NCBI GenBank assembly: GCA_030653435.1
Contig: JAURZI010000090.1
Location: 1-45,078, forward strand
DNA from: Methylovulum sp.
GTDB taxonomy: Bacteria; Pseudomonadota; Gammaproteobacteria; Methylococcales; Methylomonadaceae
DNA: 45,078 nt
Direction of reading: 5' to 3'
Position 1 is the stretch's first letter, and each line of letters opens with the position of its first letter. A program made the translations under genes and the position numbers. The notes beneath the pieces were generated by a model that was not told where the DNA came from, searched no databases, and saw nothing but the letters and a program-made list of their open reading frames with translations. Shown one piece after another: positions 33,220 through 41,872 of this stretch.

Positions 33220-36024
33220 CTATCCCGTATTCCGCATCCCCGCCGCAATCGCGTTAATCGTCCGCAATAAGGGTTTACGCCACGGATTCTCGCCACTGTG
33301 ATCCACTTGCTCTTCACGCACTAATTTCAGCAAATTGGCTTGAATGTAATTCAACGGCCCCAAATAATTATTGCGATGATGTAAAGACACGGCTAATTCT
33401 GGATTATCCGCCAGCAAATGGTCAGCTTCCGCAACTTCCAAAACCCATTCTACGCTACGGTGATGTTCCGCTGCGATCATCGCATGGATACCTTTGCCGA
33501 CTTGTTCATCCAAACATAAGCTTGCATATTCGCGGGCAATGTTCATGTCGGTTTTGCTCAAAGCCATTTGCGCGTTGCTCAGCAAATTGCGGAAGAACGG
33601 CCATGTCTGGTACATCTCACGTAGCGCCGCCAAGCGATCCGGTTTTCCCGCGCACCAAGTTTCCAAGCTCGCGCCAATGCCATACCAGGCCGGAAACGTC
33701 TGCCGCGACTGCGCCCAAGAGAAAACCCAGGCAATCGCGCGTACCGAATTTTTCGAACGGTCTTGTTTTTTTCTGTGCGAGGGACGTGAGCCGATGTTAA
33801 GACCACCTATTTCCGATAAGGGCGTGGCTTCGTAAAAATAATCCAAAAAGCCTGGCGTGTGTTCGGTCAATTGTCTAAAACCGCGTTCACCGATTTGCGC
33901 CAACTCGCTCATGATGGCGAGATTTTCGGGGCGGTCTTGCTCCACGGTGTGCACCAAGCTCATACTGGCTTTCATCAGGCCAGTGATGCCCATAGTCAGT
34001 TCGTACATCGCTGTTTCCATATTGTTGTAGCGGTAGAACAGGGTTTCGCCTTGTTCGGTGAATTTGATTTGTCCGCGCACGGTAGCCGGTGGTTGCGCCA
34101 AAATCGCTTGATGGGTAGGGCCGCCGCCCCGTCCGATGGTGCCGCCGCGACCGTGGAACAAACGGCAAGGGATGTCTTGCTCATCGGCAATCGCCATGAC
34201 TTGCTGCTGCGCCCTGTACAAGCCCCATGCCGAAGCCAGGATGCCGCCGTCTTTGCAGGAATCGGAATAGCCGAGCATGATTTCCTGCCGTTGGCCTGAG
34301 GCTTGCAGCAAAGCGCGGTAGGCAGGTTGGGCAAACAAGGTACGCAAAACACTGTCGATATGGTTTAAGTCGTTGATGGTTTCAAACAACGGGCTGACGC
34401 CGATATGACAAAACCATTGTCCGCCGATGCGCCCCGCCAAGCCATGTTGGGCGGAGAGCAGCAATACTTCAATGATGTGGCTGGCGGCATGAGTCATCGA
34501 GATAACGTATTTGCTGAAGCAATCGCCGCCGATTTCGCGGCGCATTTGCGCCATGACGCGGAACAATTCCAAGGTTTCGGTGGCGGCATCCGATAACTTC
34601 GTTGCATCGTAAACCAAACCGCCGGGCGTGGCGATGGCTTCACCCAGGATTTTTAGGCGTTGCTCTTCATCCATTGCCAAGTAATCCATGCCCAACGCGG
34701 CGGTGAAAATTTCAGCAACGGTCTCGCTGTGGCGGGTAGATTCCTGGCGCACGTCCATTTGCATCAAATGGAAACCAAAAGTACCTACCAGGCGCTGTAA
34801 ATCCTGCAATTCCAGGTCTGCCACCGCGAGGTCGCCATGACCAAGCAGCGATTGTTGGATAATCTTTAAATCAGCATAAAATTCGCCTGCGCTGCGGTAA
34901 GCGTAATTGACCAACTGGGCATCGTAGCCGTCAATGCACTGCTCGATTTGCTGCAAACGTTGTTCCAGGCGAAACCGCATCAGTGAGAGTTTTTGCCGAT
35001 AGGGTTCTTGCAAAAAAGGACGCTCCAGTGTTTTGGCATGTTCGCCGATTAATGCACGGTCACTATCCAAACTAGTGAAGAACTCAGCACTGGGTTTGCA
35101 CAAACCATTTGAAAATGCCAGTTGTTCGCGTAGGGAATCAATGCGTTGCAGATATTCTTGAACGATGGTGCGGGAATTCAAGCGCAGGGCATGGGCGGTG
35201 GTTTCCGGTTTAACATTAGGGTTGCCGTCCCGGTCGCCGCCTATCCACGTTCCGTAGTTCAAAAAATGGGGGATGTTCAGTTGTTGTGCGGCTTCCGCAC
35301 CATAAACATCCTGCACGGCTCGCAAGAAGTTGCGGTACACCCTTGCGGTGGCTTCAAACAGTGACAGTGGGAAGTAAAACAAGCCCGCTTCAATTTCATC
35401 AACCACGTTCATGCTACGGGTTCGCACTTCGTCGGTTTTCCACAGCAATTGGATTTGGCTATGCAGACGTTCTAGGGCTTGTTGGCGGTAATAGCCTTTG
35501 AGGCGCTGGTCATCGATTTGCTCATAACTGACAAAAATTTTCCGCAATGCACTACGCACTGTTCGCCGTTTGGCTTCGGTTGGATGCGCGGTCATCACTG
35601 GCAGATAATGCAGGTTGTTCAATAGGGTCTGCAAATCTTCAATAGCCAGACCTTGTTGCTGGAATTGCTGCAAAGTGTGATGGAAAGAGCCGGGCCAAAA
35701 ATGCTTGTTGTTTTCGATGTCCTTACGGCGATGGCGTAAGTTGGTGGCCTCTTCGGCAATATTCAACAAGCTGAAATATAAGCTAAAGGCGCGTATCACT
35801 TCGGTGAGGGTGTCGGCCGGCAAACCTTTGAGGGTGTCCGCCAATTGTTTACGTTTGCTGGGGGTGTCATCGCGATGCAAAGCGGAAAATTGTTTTTGCA
35901 ATTGCTCAACCGTTGCCATGATTTTCGGGTTGGCTTGGCTTTTCAGCACCTGCGCCAGCATCGTTTTGAGTGATTTGATGCTGGCTTGCAGAGCTTTGTC
36001 ATCGTAAGTGATATCAGTGGTCAT
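33220..36024 (-). CDS. ppc: Phosphoenolpyruvate carboxylase
   Basis: This 934-residue enzyme fixes bicarbonate on PEP to give oxaloacetate. Catalytic motifs are intact: VMTAHPTEAKRRTV with His147, GYSDSCKDGG, HGRGGTIGRGGGPTH, QGETLFYRYNN, and the RAIAWVFSWAQSR loop (usually RAIPWVFSWTQ). The C-terminus ends RNTG, as in most family members. I chose the ATG at 36024, which follows GGAGAGG, over an in-frame ATG 16 codons upstream. PEP carboxylase is common in methylotrophs but not diagnostic. No neighbour is functionally linked. Confidence 0.95.
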   Translation of the reverse strand: MTTDITYDDKALQASIKSLKTMLAQVLKSQANPKIMATVEQLQKQFSALHRDDTPSKRKQLADTLKGLPADTLTEVIRAFSLYFSLLNIAEEATNLRHRRKDIENNKHFWPGSFHHTLQQFQQQGLAIEDLQTLLNNLHYLPVMTAHPTEAKRRTVRSALRKIFVSYEQIDDQRLKGYYRQQALERLHSQIQLLWKTDEVRTRSMNVVDEIEAGLFYFPLSLFEATARVYRNFLRAVQDVYGAEAAQQLNIPHFLNYGTWIGGDRDGNPNVKPETTAHALRLNSRTIVQEYLQRIDSLREQLAFSNGLCKPSAEFFTSLDSDRALIGEHAKTLERPFLQEPYRQKLSLMRFRLEQRLQQIEQCIDGYDAQLVNYAYRSAGEFYADLKIIQQSLLGHGDLAVADLELQDLQRLVGTFGFHLMQMDVRQESTRHSETVAEIFTAALGMDYLAMDEEQRLKILGEAIATPGGLVYDATKLSDAATETLELFRVMAQMRREIGGDCFSKYVISMTHAASHIIEVLLLSAQHGLAGRIGGQWFCHIGVSPLFETINDLNHIDSVLRTLFAQPAYRALLQASGQRQEIMLGYSDSCKDGGILASAWGLYRAQQQVMAIADEQDIPCRLFHGRGGTIGRGGGPTHQAILAQPPATVRGQIKFTEQGETLFYRYNNMETAMYELTMGITGLMKASMSLVHTVEQDRPENLAIMSELAQIGERGFRQLTEHTPGFLDYFYEATPLSEIGGLNIGSRPSHRKKQDRSKNSVRAIAWVFSWAQSRQTFPAWYGIGASLETWCAGKPDRLAALREMYQTWPFFRNLLSNAQMALSKTDMNIAREYASLCLDEQVGKGIHAMIAAEHHRSVEWVLEVAEADHLLADNPELAVSLHHRNNYLGPLNYIQANLLKLVREEQVDHSGENPWRKPLLRTINAIAAGMRNTG

Positions 36025-36072
36025 TTTGCCTCTCCGGAAGCTAAAGTAGTTTGGGTTATAACTGAAAAACAA

Positions 36073-36487
36073 CGCGATATGAGCCTAAATCAATATTAAG
36101 CAAAAAATATTTTTGGCCGTGTAATTGTATTTTTACAATCAATAAATCATCCAGAAATTCTTATTGTTCCTACGCTCCTGGATCATTGCCATTAAGTTAG
36201 CCCGCAAAAACAAACCACCCAGTCGCATAGGCCGTGCGCTGAGCCGGGTCGAAGTGAACAAATTGGCTTCGTGGCTTAGACTTCGCACAGCCAACGGCGT
36301 TTTATTTTTGCGAGTTGCCTAAGCTATCCAAGGCTGGTGGCTCAACGCTTGGCTCATCAAAAACAGCTAAAGCTGTTCTGTTCCGGCTTAATGGCAGTGA
36401 CGCTTGTCAGAGAATGCCGCCAGAAGCGCCCCCCCGGGCTTGGGAATTATCGGTATTACGCGCAAAGATGGCGCCTAATCGCGCTTT
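36073..36487. other. Gene-free stretch with repeat-like segments upstream of ppc
   Basis: About 415 bases without a gene. It contains an imperfect inverted pair (CCGCAAAAACAAACC near 36202 and its rough complement near 36294–36311), a segment (36169–36200) that matches in inverted orientation part of the repeat at 39980–40014, and the direct repeat listed separately. It may be a small decayed mobile element. The ppc promoter presumably lies at its left end. Confidence 0.4.
36351..36399. repeat. Imperfect direct repeat, copy A
   Basis: GGCTCATCAAAAACAGCTAA and the bases after it match the copy at 39941–39994; the first 24 bases are identical, and the following part (about CCGGCTTAATGGCAGTG) is similar with a short gap. 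Weaker similarity begins about 30 bases before (CTATCCAAGGCTGG versus CCATCCAAGATTGG). The two copies flank the adaptor/TolC/membrane-protein block. Confidence 0.65.
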
Positions 36488-36925
36488 TCAAGTCAGCACG
36501 ATAACCAGCGTGCCCATTAACAACCCCAGTTGAATCAGCAACAACCTGATTTTTCCAGGCCAACTCGAAGCAGTCCATAGCTGTATGGTATGGTTTTTCA
36601 AGTTGAAATAACGGGTGGAAATATCACTTTTAATTGCTTGTATCATGTCAGGCAGTCGCCGCCCAAAGTAATAAGCACTCAGCAAGCCCAAACACCAGCT
36701 CGAATAAAAGACAATCAACTGGCACTCGAATTTGCTCAAGTGCAAACTGTGATGCAATATTTCTTCCACGACAAACGCAAAGCATTCATAGATGACATGC
36801 AATAATTGCAACACTTGGTGAAAAAACTCTAGCGGCGCGTGAATGAAATAAATCAGCAATAACATGACCACAAGAACTTTGCCGATAGTTATCTGCGTTT
36901 CCACTGTAGGCCATTGTGATTTCAT
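36488..36925 (-). CDS. Small multi-pass membrane protein of the export cluster
   Basis: I do not recognise this 145-residue protein. It has hydrophobic helices near residues 14–30, 35–55, 70–88 and 125–144, with charged loops (SKFECQLI, GRRLPDMIQAIKSD). Its ATG follows AGGAG and lies 23 bases after the TolC stop on the same strand, so it is most likely the last gene of the export-like operon. It could be an accessory inner-membrane subunit, but that is by context only. Confidence 0.65.
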   Translation of the reverse strand: MKSQWPTVETQITIGKVLVVMLLLIYFIHAPLEFFHQVLQLLHVIYECFAFVVEEILHHSLHLSKFECQLIVFYSSWCLGLLSAYYFGRRLPDMIQAIKSDISTRYFNLKNHTIQLWTASSWPGKIRLLLIQLGLLMGTLVIVLT

Positions 36926-36948
36926 AGCGTTCTCCTATTTAAGGGTGA

Positions 36949-38469
36949 CTAATGGGTTGTTAAGCCCAGAGCCGCTTGGTAATCGGCATGGGCTTTTAAT
37001 AAAGTGCTGGCGGCATCGGCGGCCATTAAAGCCGCGTCGCCATGGGCGATTTCGCGCAGATTCACAAATAGCATCGTGCTTTCGCCCAGATCAAAACGGT
37101 CACGCTCGCCTTGTTCCAATTGCTGCGCCGCTTGCTGTTGCTGGACGGTCAACCCTACCCGCTGGCGAGCAGCGGATAATGCAGACAATACGTCTTGCAC
37201 ATCGGCGGCAATGCGGTCTTCCAACATTTGCCGTTCCCATTTCAGCCGTTGTAGATTCGCTGCGGTTATTTGGGTGCGACCTGTAGCGACGCGGCGTTGC
37301 AATGGAATGTCGAGATTTAAGCCGACATATAATTCTTCGCGATTGAGCTTGTCCTTGTTCGAACCTAAGTCTTGTGCGCCCATCACAGACAGATCCACGC
37401 CGGGCGCGCGTTGATTACGTTGCAAGTCCAGCTCGATTTGGGTTTGCTGGCGTTGTATGCTCAAGCGTTGCAATTCCGGGCGGTGGTTTTGTGCTGTTTG
37501 CAAGGTTTGCTGAAAACTCAGCGTGGTTTGCGGTCCCTGTACAGGAAAACCGGACGGGAGTTGAGTAGCACCCGGCAAACGCGGCTCACCGTCCACATCC
37601 CGCCAATACAGCGATAACTGGATTGCGCTTTGCTCCAATAAACGTTGTGCAGCGATTGTGCGCTCTCGGCGTTCGATGATTGCCCGCTGATTGTCGAGCG
37701 CTTCAAATTCCGGTATATCGCCAGCAGCAACCCGCTCGTGGATTCCGGCATTACGCTGTTCGGCGATTTGCAACAAGCGCTTAGCGATTTGCAGGCGTTG
37801 TCCCGCTAATACCCAATCCCAGTAACGGTAGGTCGCCAAACGACGGACTTCCAGCAAGGCCTGATCGTAATCATGATTTGCGATCAGTTTTGCCAATTCA
37901 GCCTGTTGCAAACTGGCGCGACGACGGTCTATATCGCGGTTACGCCATAACGGGATGTTCACGCCGACGCGCATTTCACCGGCGTCTGCAGTAAGGTTTT
38001 TGCCTTCGTACACCGGATAATTGCCAACACCGCGCCGCCAACCGCCGAAAAACGTTGCGCCGCCGAATGCAGTAGGTTGTTCAAAGCCTACGTCGTTATT
38101 TTGGTTTTCGTATAATCCGGCTACGGAAAAGTTATTGCGGATTTTCAGTTGTGTATCGAAACCGCCTTCCGCTGCTTGCAACTCGCCTTCAGCAACGGCC
38201 TTGCGCTGTTCGGTTGCAAGTAGGGTAGGGAAGGCGTGCAGTGCGGAATTGATGACGTCATTCAACGCCAAGACTGGTTCTGCATGAGCGGTTGGAAAAA
38301 TCGTCAATGACACTATCAAAAATACCCGCACGGCCATGCTGCGACGTGAGAATTCATTCTGGAACACAGGCTCTTCATTGGCCGCATTAGCATTGATGTC
38401 CCAAGAGGCGCGCTGGAGCGGAGCAAGAATAAAATGTCCACAAGTTCTTGGAATGATGTGATTAGTCAC
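36949..38469 (-). CDS. TolC family outer-membrane efflux protein
   Basis: Up to 506 residues. After a signal peptide (MAVRVFLIVSLTIFPTAHA) come the two repeated OEP halves: long helical stretches with ALNDVINSALHAFPTLLATE, LNIPLWRNRDIDRRRASLQQ, VGLNLDIPLQRRVATGRTQI, and a C-terminal helix. It would form the outer-membrane tunnel of the export complex. The outermost start is a GTG at 38469 overlapping the adaptor stop (GTGA) with a good GGGGGAG site; an ATG at 38337 gives a conventional signal peptide at the N-terminus. The true start is unresolved. The adaptor and ABC genes lie directly upstream. Confidence 0.88.
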   Translation of the reverse strand: MTNHIIPRTCGHFILAPLQRASWDINANAANEEPVFQNEFSRRSMAVRVFLIVSLTIFPTAHAEPVLALNDVINSALHAFPTLLATEQRKAVAEGELQAAEGGFDTQLKIRNNFSVAGLYENQNNDVGFEQPTAFGGATFFGGWRRGVGNYPVYEGKNLTADAGEMRVGVNIPLWRNRDIDRRRASLQQAELAKLIANHDYDQALLEVRRLATYRYWDWVLAGQRLQIAKRLLQIAEQRNAGIHERVAAGDIPEFEALDNQRAIIERRERTIAAQRLLEQSAIQLSLYWRDVDGEPRLPGATQLPSGFPVQGPQTTLSFQQTLQTAQNHRPELQRLSIQRQQTQIELDLQRNQRAPGVDLSVMGAQDLGSNKDKLNREELYVGLNLDIPLQRRVATGRTQITAANLQRLKWERQMLEDRIAADVQDVLSALSAARQRVGLTVQQQQAAQQLEQGERDRFDLGESTMLFVNLREIAHGDAALMAADAASTLLKAHADYQAALGLTTH

Positions 38470-39812
38470 CCTTTTTCTCCCCCATCACTTTCTGATTTAA
38501 CATCGCTTTTACCCGCTTTCATCAACTCCGGCTCTGGCAACACCATGGGTGGAAAGCCGTTAAAAATTCGCCATAATTCATACCCCAGCGTGACTCGGCC
38601 TAACAAAACCCAACCGTTAACACGCACGCCCTGGCGAAGAAACCGGGCATCCGGCCAGGCAATATCATTTTTATCGGCGGTAACTAACACCCGGAAATGG
38701 CCTTTGCCATCGTCTGTCGCGTCAATCAACGCTATCCTGCCGCCGAACGACCCCGCCGAAAACTCCGGCCAGCCGCCGAACTGAATCGCCGGATAGCCTT
38801 CAAATTGCAAGCGCACAGGGCTGTCAGTCACGATCAACGGCAAATCGTTGCCGTCCACCCATAATTCCACAGCACGTTCGGCGGTATCTGGCACCAAAAT
38901 AACCAATGGCTGACCCGGCTTGACCATTTCTGCACCCGGATTTGCCAATAGGCGCAAAACCGAACCGTCTCGCGGCGCCGTCACGACCTGGGTTTGTTGT
39001 CTCGCCAGTCGGGTTTGTAATTTCAGCACTTCGCCACGCACGATGTTCTGATCTTCAATGGCCTTTTGTAAATCCGCTCGCGCTTTTTCAATCGAGGCCA
39101 ACGTATCGGCAGCGAGTTTTTCCCGATCGGCGTTAATGGCTTCGACTTCACTACCCGCTGCTGCCAATGAGGCTTTGCTGCGTTCTACTTCGGTGCTGCG
39201 CTGCGCTATTTCCAGCTGTGATAACTCTAGCGTTCGTTTCGACGCCAAACCCTTGCCTTGCAATTGCTGTTGCCGCACCAAATTTAAACCAGCAGTTTGC
39301 CGCGCGGCGGCGGCCGCTGTAACCGTTTGCTGGGCCGCGCTGCGGCGTTGTTTCGCCATCATAATGCGTGATTCGGCGGCAGTCAGGGCTTGCGGTCTGG
39401 CTTTTTCGACCATTTTTAATTGTTGCCGAAAAGTCTCCACGCGACTGTCGTTTGCGACTTGTTTAGCCAGGTAGCTTTGCAGTTCATTGTTGATGCGCTC
39501 CAAAAACAGAGGATCGTTATCGTTGATTTCCGCCAACACCTCGCCTCGTTTAACCTGGGACCCTTCCCTAACCCGCCAATGGGCAATACGGCCTTCGACC
39601 TGTGCACTGATGATTTGCTGCCGTTCGGCCGGTTTGTAAGCTACTACACGTCCGACACCGCGCACGTTTTGCTGCCAAGGGGTGAAACCCAGCAATACCA
39701 GCATCACGGCAAACATCAGCACCAGGGAACGTGCGATGCGGTGCGCCAATGGCGCGGTCGCAGCGGCATCCAGGTTTTTTAGCGGCGGTATGTCGTTGTG
39801 TATTGGGTTCAT
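38466..39812 (-). CDS. HlyD family periplasmic adaptor
   Basis: This 448-residue protein is anchored by one N-terminal helix (residues 28–44), then a lipoyl-like half (IISAQVEGRIAHWRVREGSQV), a long coiled coil (about 100–290) and a second lipoyl/β-barrel part (APRDGSVLRLLANPGAEMVK). Such adaptors bridge the inner-membrane ABC exporter and TolC. It overlaps the TolC start by four bases. The gap to the upstream ABC gene is 217 bases and contains a repeat, so the adaptor may have its own promoter. Confidence 0.9.
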   Translation of the reverse strand: MNPIHNDIPPLKNLDAAATAPLAHRIARSLVLMFAVMLVLLGFTPWQQNVRGVGRVVAYKPAERQQIISAQVEGRIAHWRVREGSQVKRGEVLAEINDNDPLFLERINNELQSYLAKQVANDSRVETFRQQLKMVEKARPQALTAAESRIMMAKQRRSAAQQTVTAAAAARQTAGLNLVRQQQLQGKGLASKRTLELSQLEIAQRSTEVERSKASLAAAGSEVEAINADREKLAADTLASIEKARADLQKAIEDQNIVRGEVLKLQTRLARQQTQVVTAPRDGSVLRLLANPGAEMVKPGQPLVILVPDTAERAVELWVDGNDLPLIVTDSPVRLQFEGYPAIQFGGWPEFSAGSFGGRIALIDATDDGKGHFRVLVTADKNDIAWPDARFLRQGVRVNGWVLLGRVTLGYELWRIFNGFPPMVLPEPELMKAGKSDVKSESDGGEKG

Positions 39813-39940
39813 GGATGTCTTGTTGCTTGTTTTATTCGCTTTTTATGATTATCGTTCCCCCCATTTATGCGTCACAGCCATTCAGTTAAGCCATCCAAGA
39901 TTGGAATCCAACAGCTTTGGCTATTGGTGTATTTACGGTT

Positions 39941-39994
39941 GGCTCATCAAAAACAGCTAAAGCTATTTTGCCCCGGTTTAACTTAATGGCAGTG
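39941..39994. repeat. Imperfect direct repeat, copy B
   Basis: This copy lies in the 217-base gap between the ABC gene and the adaptor gene, inside what would otherwise be one operon. It matches copy A at 36351–36399 in the same orientation. It is followed by GTGCCGTTCTGCGTAGGAAC, part of which matches in inverted orientation the segment near 36169. Confidence 0.65.
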
Positions 39995-40029
39995 CCGTTC
40001 TGCGTAGGAACGATGAAATTATGAAATAA

Positions 40030-41676
40030 CTACTTTTCTTCCAGTAACACCCCATCCACAATTTGCACATGCCGCGAACATCGGTTGATAACTTGAGCAT
40101 TCTGACTGCTCACCATCAACGTCCAAGTCGAGCCATCAGCAAACAAACTATCCAAAACCGGTACCAAAAAGCGGCTGTCCAACCTGTCCAATACGCCGTC
40201 AAGCAACAGCAACAGCGGCTGTATCAACAACGCCCGTGCCAAGGTCAAGCGCAGGCATTGCTCAGGCGACAGCGGCGCACCGTTGACCGCCAACCGGGTT
40301 TCCAAACCATCCGGCAAGTTGAGGATAGTTTGCAGTAATCCCACTTTGTTCAGCACCTGTTGCAAATCCGTTATATTTAAGTCGCGACCCAACGCCAGAT
40401 TGTCGATTACCGAAGCCGTGATGATTTCCGCATCGCGTACTAAAGCCACTGTCTCACGCAAGCAACGCAAATTGACATCGCGGATATCCTGCCCATTCAG
40501 GCAGACGTAACCGGCGCTGGGCGCGCGCAAGCCAAACAGCACATCAAGCAAACTGCCGTGTTCCACACCTGCACTAATCACTAAACGTTCGCCCGACGAC
40601 ACATGCAGGTTTATGCACCGCAGTACATCCAATTGCGGACTGTCAGGTAAGGCAGCACCGACCACATCAACTTGGTACCCTTGTGCGCTAGGACATGGTT
40701 CGGCACCGTGCGGATTTTCCTGGGGCAAATCCAGGAGATGTCCGATTTTGTCGAGACTGGTCAGCAGTTCGTAGTAATTATCCAGCGTCTTACCTAAACG
40801 GGTCAGGCCGTAAATCATCGCACTGACCACCAGTTCAGCGGCGATCAATTGCCCCAGGCTGAGCTGATGTTCGATCACCATCCAGCCGCCCATGCCCAGC
40901 AACAAGGTGTTAGCCAAGGTATGCAGCACTAATGCGCCAGTGTTTTGCCGAGCCAGCACACGAAAATGTTGATAGCTCGCTTCTAGGTAAGCATCGGCGA
41001 TACGCTCTGTTTTCGCAGTCAAAAATGCACCGCCGCTGACTGATTTGCCCAATAACGCATTCGTGGCAATGTTTTCCAGCCAATCCAACGCCGCGTATTT
41101 GGCTTTGGATTGCGCTATCGCGGAGCTTAATCCGTTCTTACCCATCACAAATAGAATAATGGCCAGCATCGCGATCAAGAATAAATCAAATGCGAGCAAT
41201 AAAGGGTGATAAAACGCCAGCAATACCATACCAATGACTGTCTGCAGCACATAGCCCAAGGTTTCCAGCAGCAATACCGAAGCGGTTTTTTGCAGCGTCA
41301 CCACATCCAAAAAACGGTTCGCCAATTCCGGCAGATAGAGGTTATCACGGCTGGCAAGCATCGCTTGTTGCAATCGTCCTGCCGCTTCGCCGAAAAAGCG
41401 CACAAACAAGCGTCGTTGCAGCATATCGACCACATAAAACTGCAAGCCCGCCAGCATATTGCTGAAACCGACCAACACCAGCAACACTAATGTCAACACC
41501 AGCAACGGCTGGAACAACGCGCCAAAGGCGATAGTGTTAACCAACGCTTGCACGGCAACGGGCGTTGCCAGCGACATTAAGCCGATACCGACCCCATAGG
41601 CCAACAAAGTGTTGATATCCTGGTGTTCCAGCCGGATAAGCTGTTGTAAGCGTTCAAATGGAGTTTGATGATTCAT
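40030..41676 (-). CDS. ABC exporter-like protein with degenerate nucleotide-binding domain
   Basis: The 548-residue protein has an exporter-type membrane domain (helices between about residues 24 and 295, typical LLAYGVGIGLMSLATPVAVQ start) fused to a C-terminal ATPase-like domain (about 335–548). All key ATPase motifs are altered: Walker A reads SAGVEHGSLL (368–377) without the lysine, the Q-loop position is Asp415, the signature is LSPEQ (469–473) instead of LSGGQ, Walker B reads LLLLDGVLD with Gly494 in place of Glu, and the switch is SSQ (523–525) instead of a histidine. LTLARAL and the D-loop (RLDS) remain. The frame is intact and the HlyD and TolC genes follow, so it is unlikely to be junk. 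Its LysR neighbour is divergent. Confidence 0.85.
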   Translation of the reverse strand: MNHQTPFERLQQLIRLEHQDINTLLAYGVGIGLMSLATPVAVQALVNTIAFGALFQPLLVLTLVLLVLVGFSNMLAGLQFYVVDMLQRRLFVRFFGEAAGRLQQAMLASRDNLYLPELANRFLDVVTLQKTASVLLLETLGYVLQTVIGMVLLAFYHPLLLAFDLFLIAMLAIILFVMGKNGLSSAIAQSKAKYAALDWLENIATNALLGKSVSGGAFLTAKTERIADAYLEASYQHFRVLARQNTGALVLHTLANTLLLGMGGWMVIEHQLSLGQLIAAELVVSAMIYGLTRLGKTLDNYYELLTSLDKIGHLLDLPQENPHGAEPCPSAQGYQVDVVGAALPDSPQLDVLRCINLHVSSGERLVISAGVEHGSLLDVLFGLRAPSAGYVCLNGQDIRDVNLRCLRETVALVRDAEIITASVIDNLALGRDLNITDLQQVLNKVGLLQTILNLPDGLETRLAVNGAPLSPEQCLRLTLARALLIQPLLLLLDGVLDRLDSRFLVPVLDSLFADGSTWTLMVSSQNAQVINRCSRHVQIVDGVLLEEK

Positions 41677-41717
41677 GCGCCTATTCTCTAGCGATTATTT
41701 TCTTTGTGACCAAGTTG

Positions 41718-41733
41718 TATTCCTACCGGAATA
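41718..41733. promoter_or_regulatory. Palindrome in the divergent promoter region of the export cluster and its LysR gene
   Basis: TATTCC and GGAATA are perfect 6-base arms around TACC, about 42 bases upstream of the ABC start and 140 bases upstream of the LysR gene. LysR-type regulators commonly bind interrupted dyads in divergent intergenic regions; the position suits that. The rest of the 196-base region is AT-rich with possible promoters for both genes. Confidence 0.45.
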
Positions 41734-41872
41734 TATCAATAGGCTGATAGGAGTTAGGTTTACATGCGCCAGACCAAGCTAAGGTAGTGACAACAATATA
41801 CGGGCATCAAATAAAATAGTAAAATAGAATAAAACGATTTTAAATATAGATTTTTACGATAATTAAAGAGCT

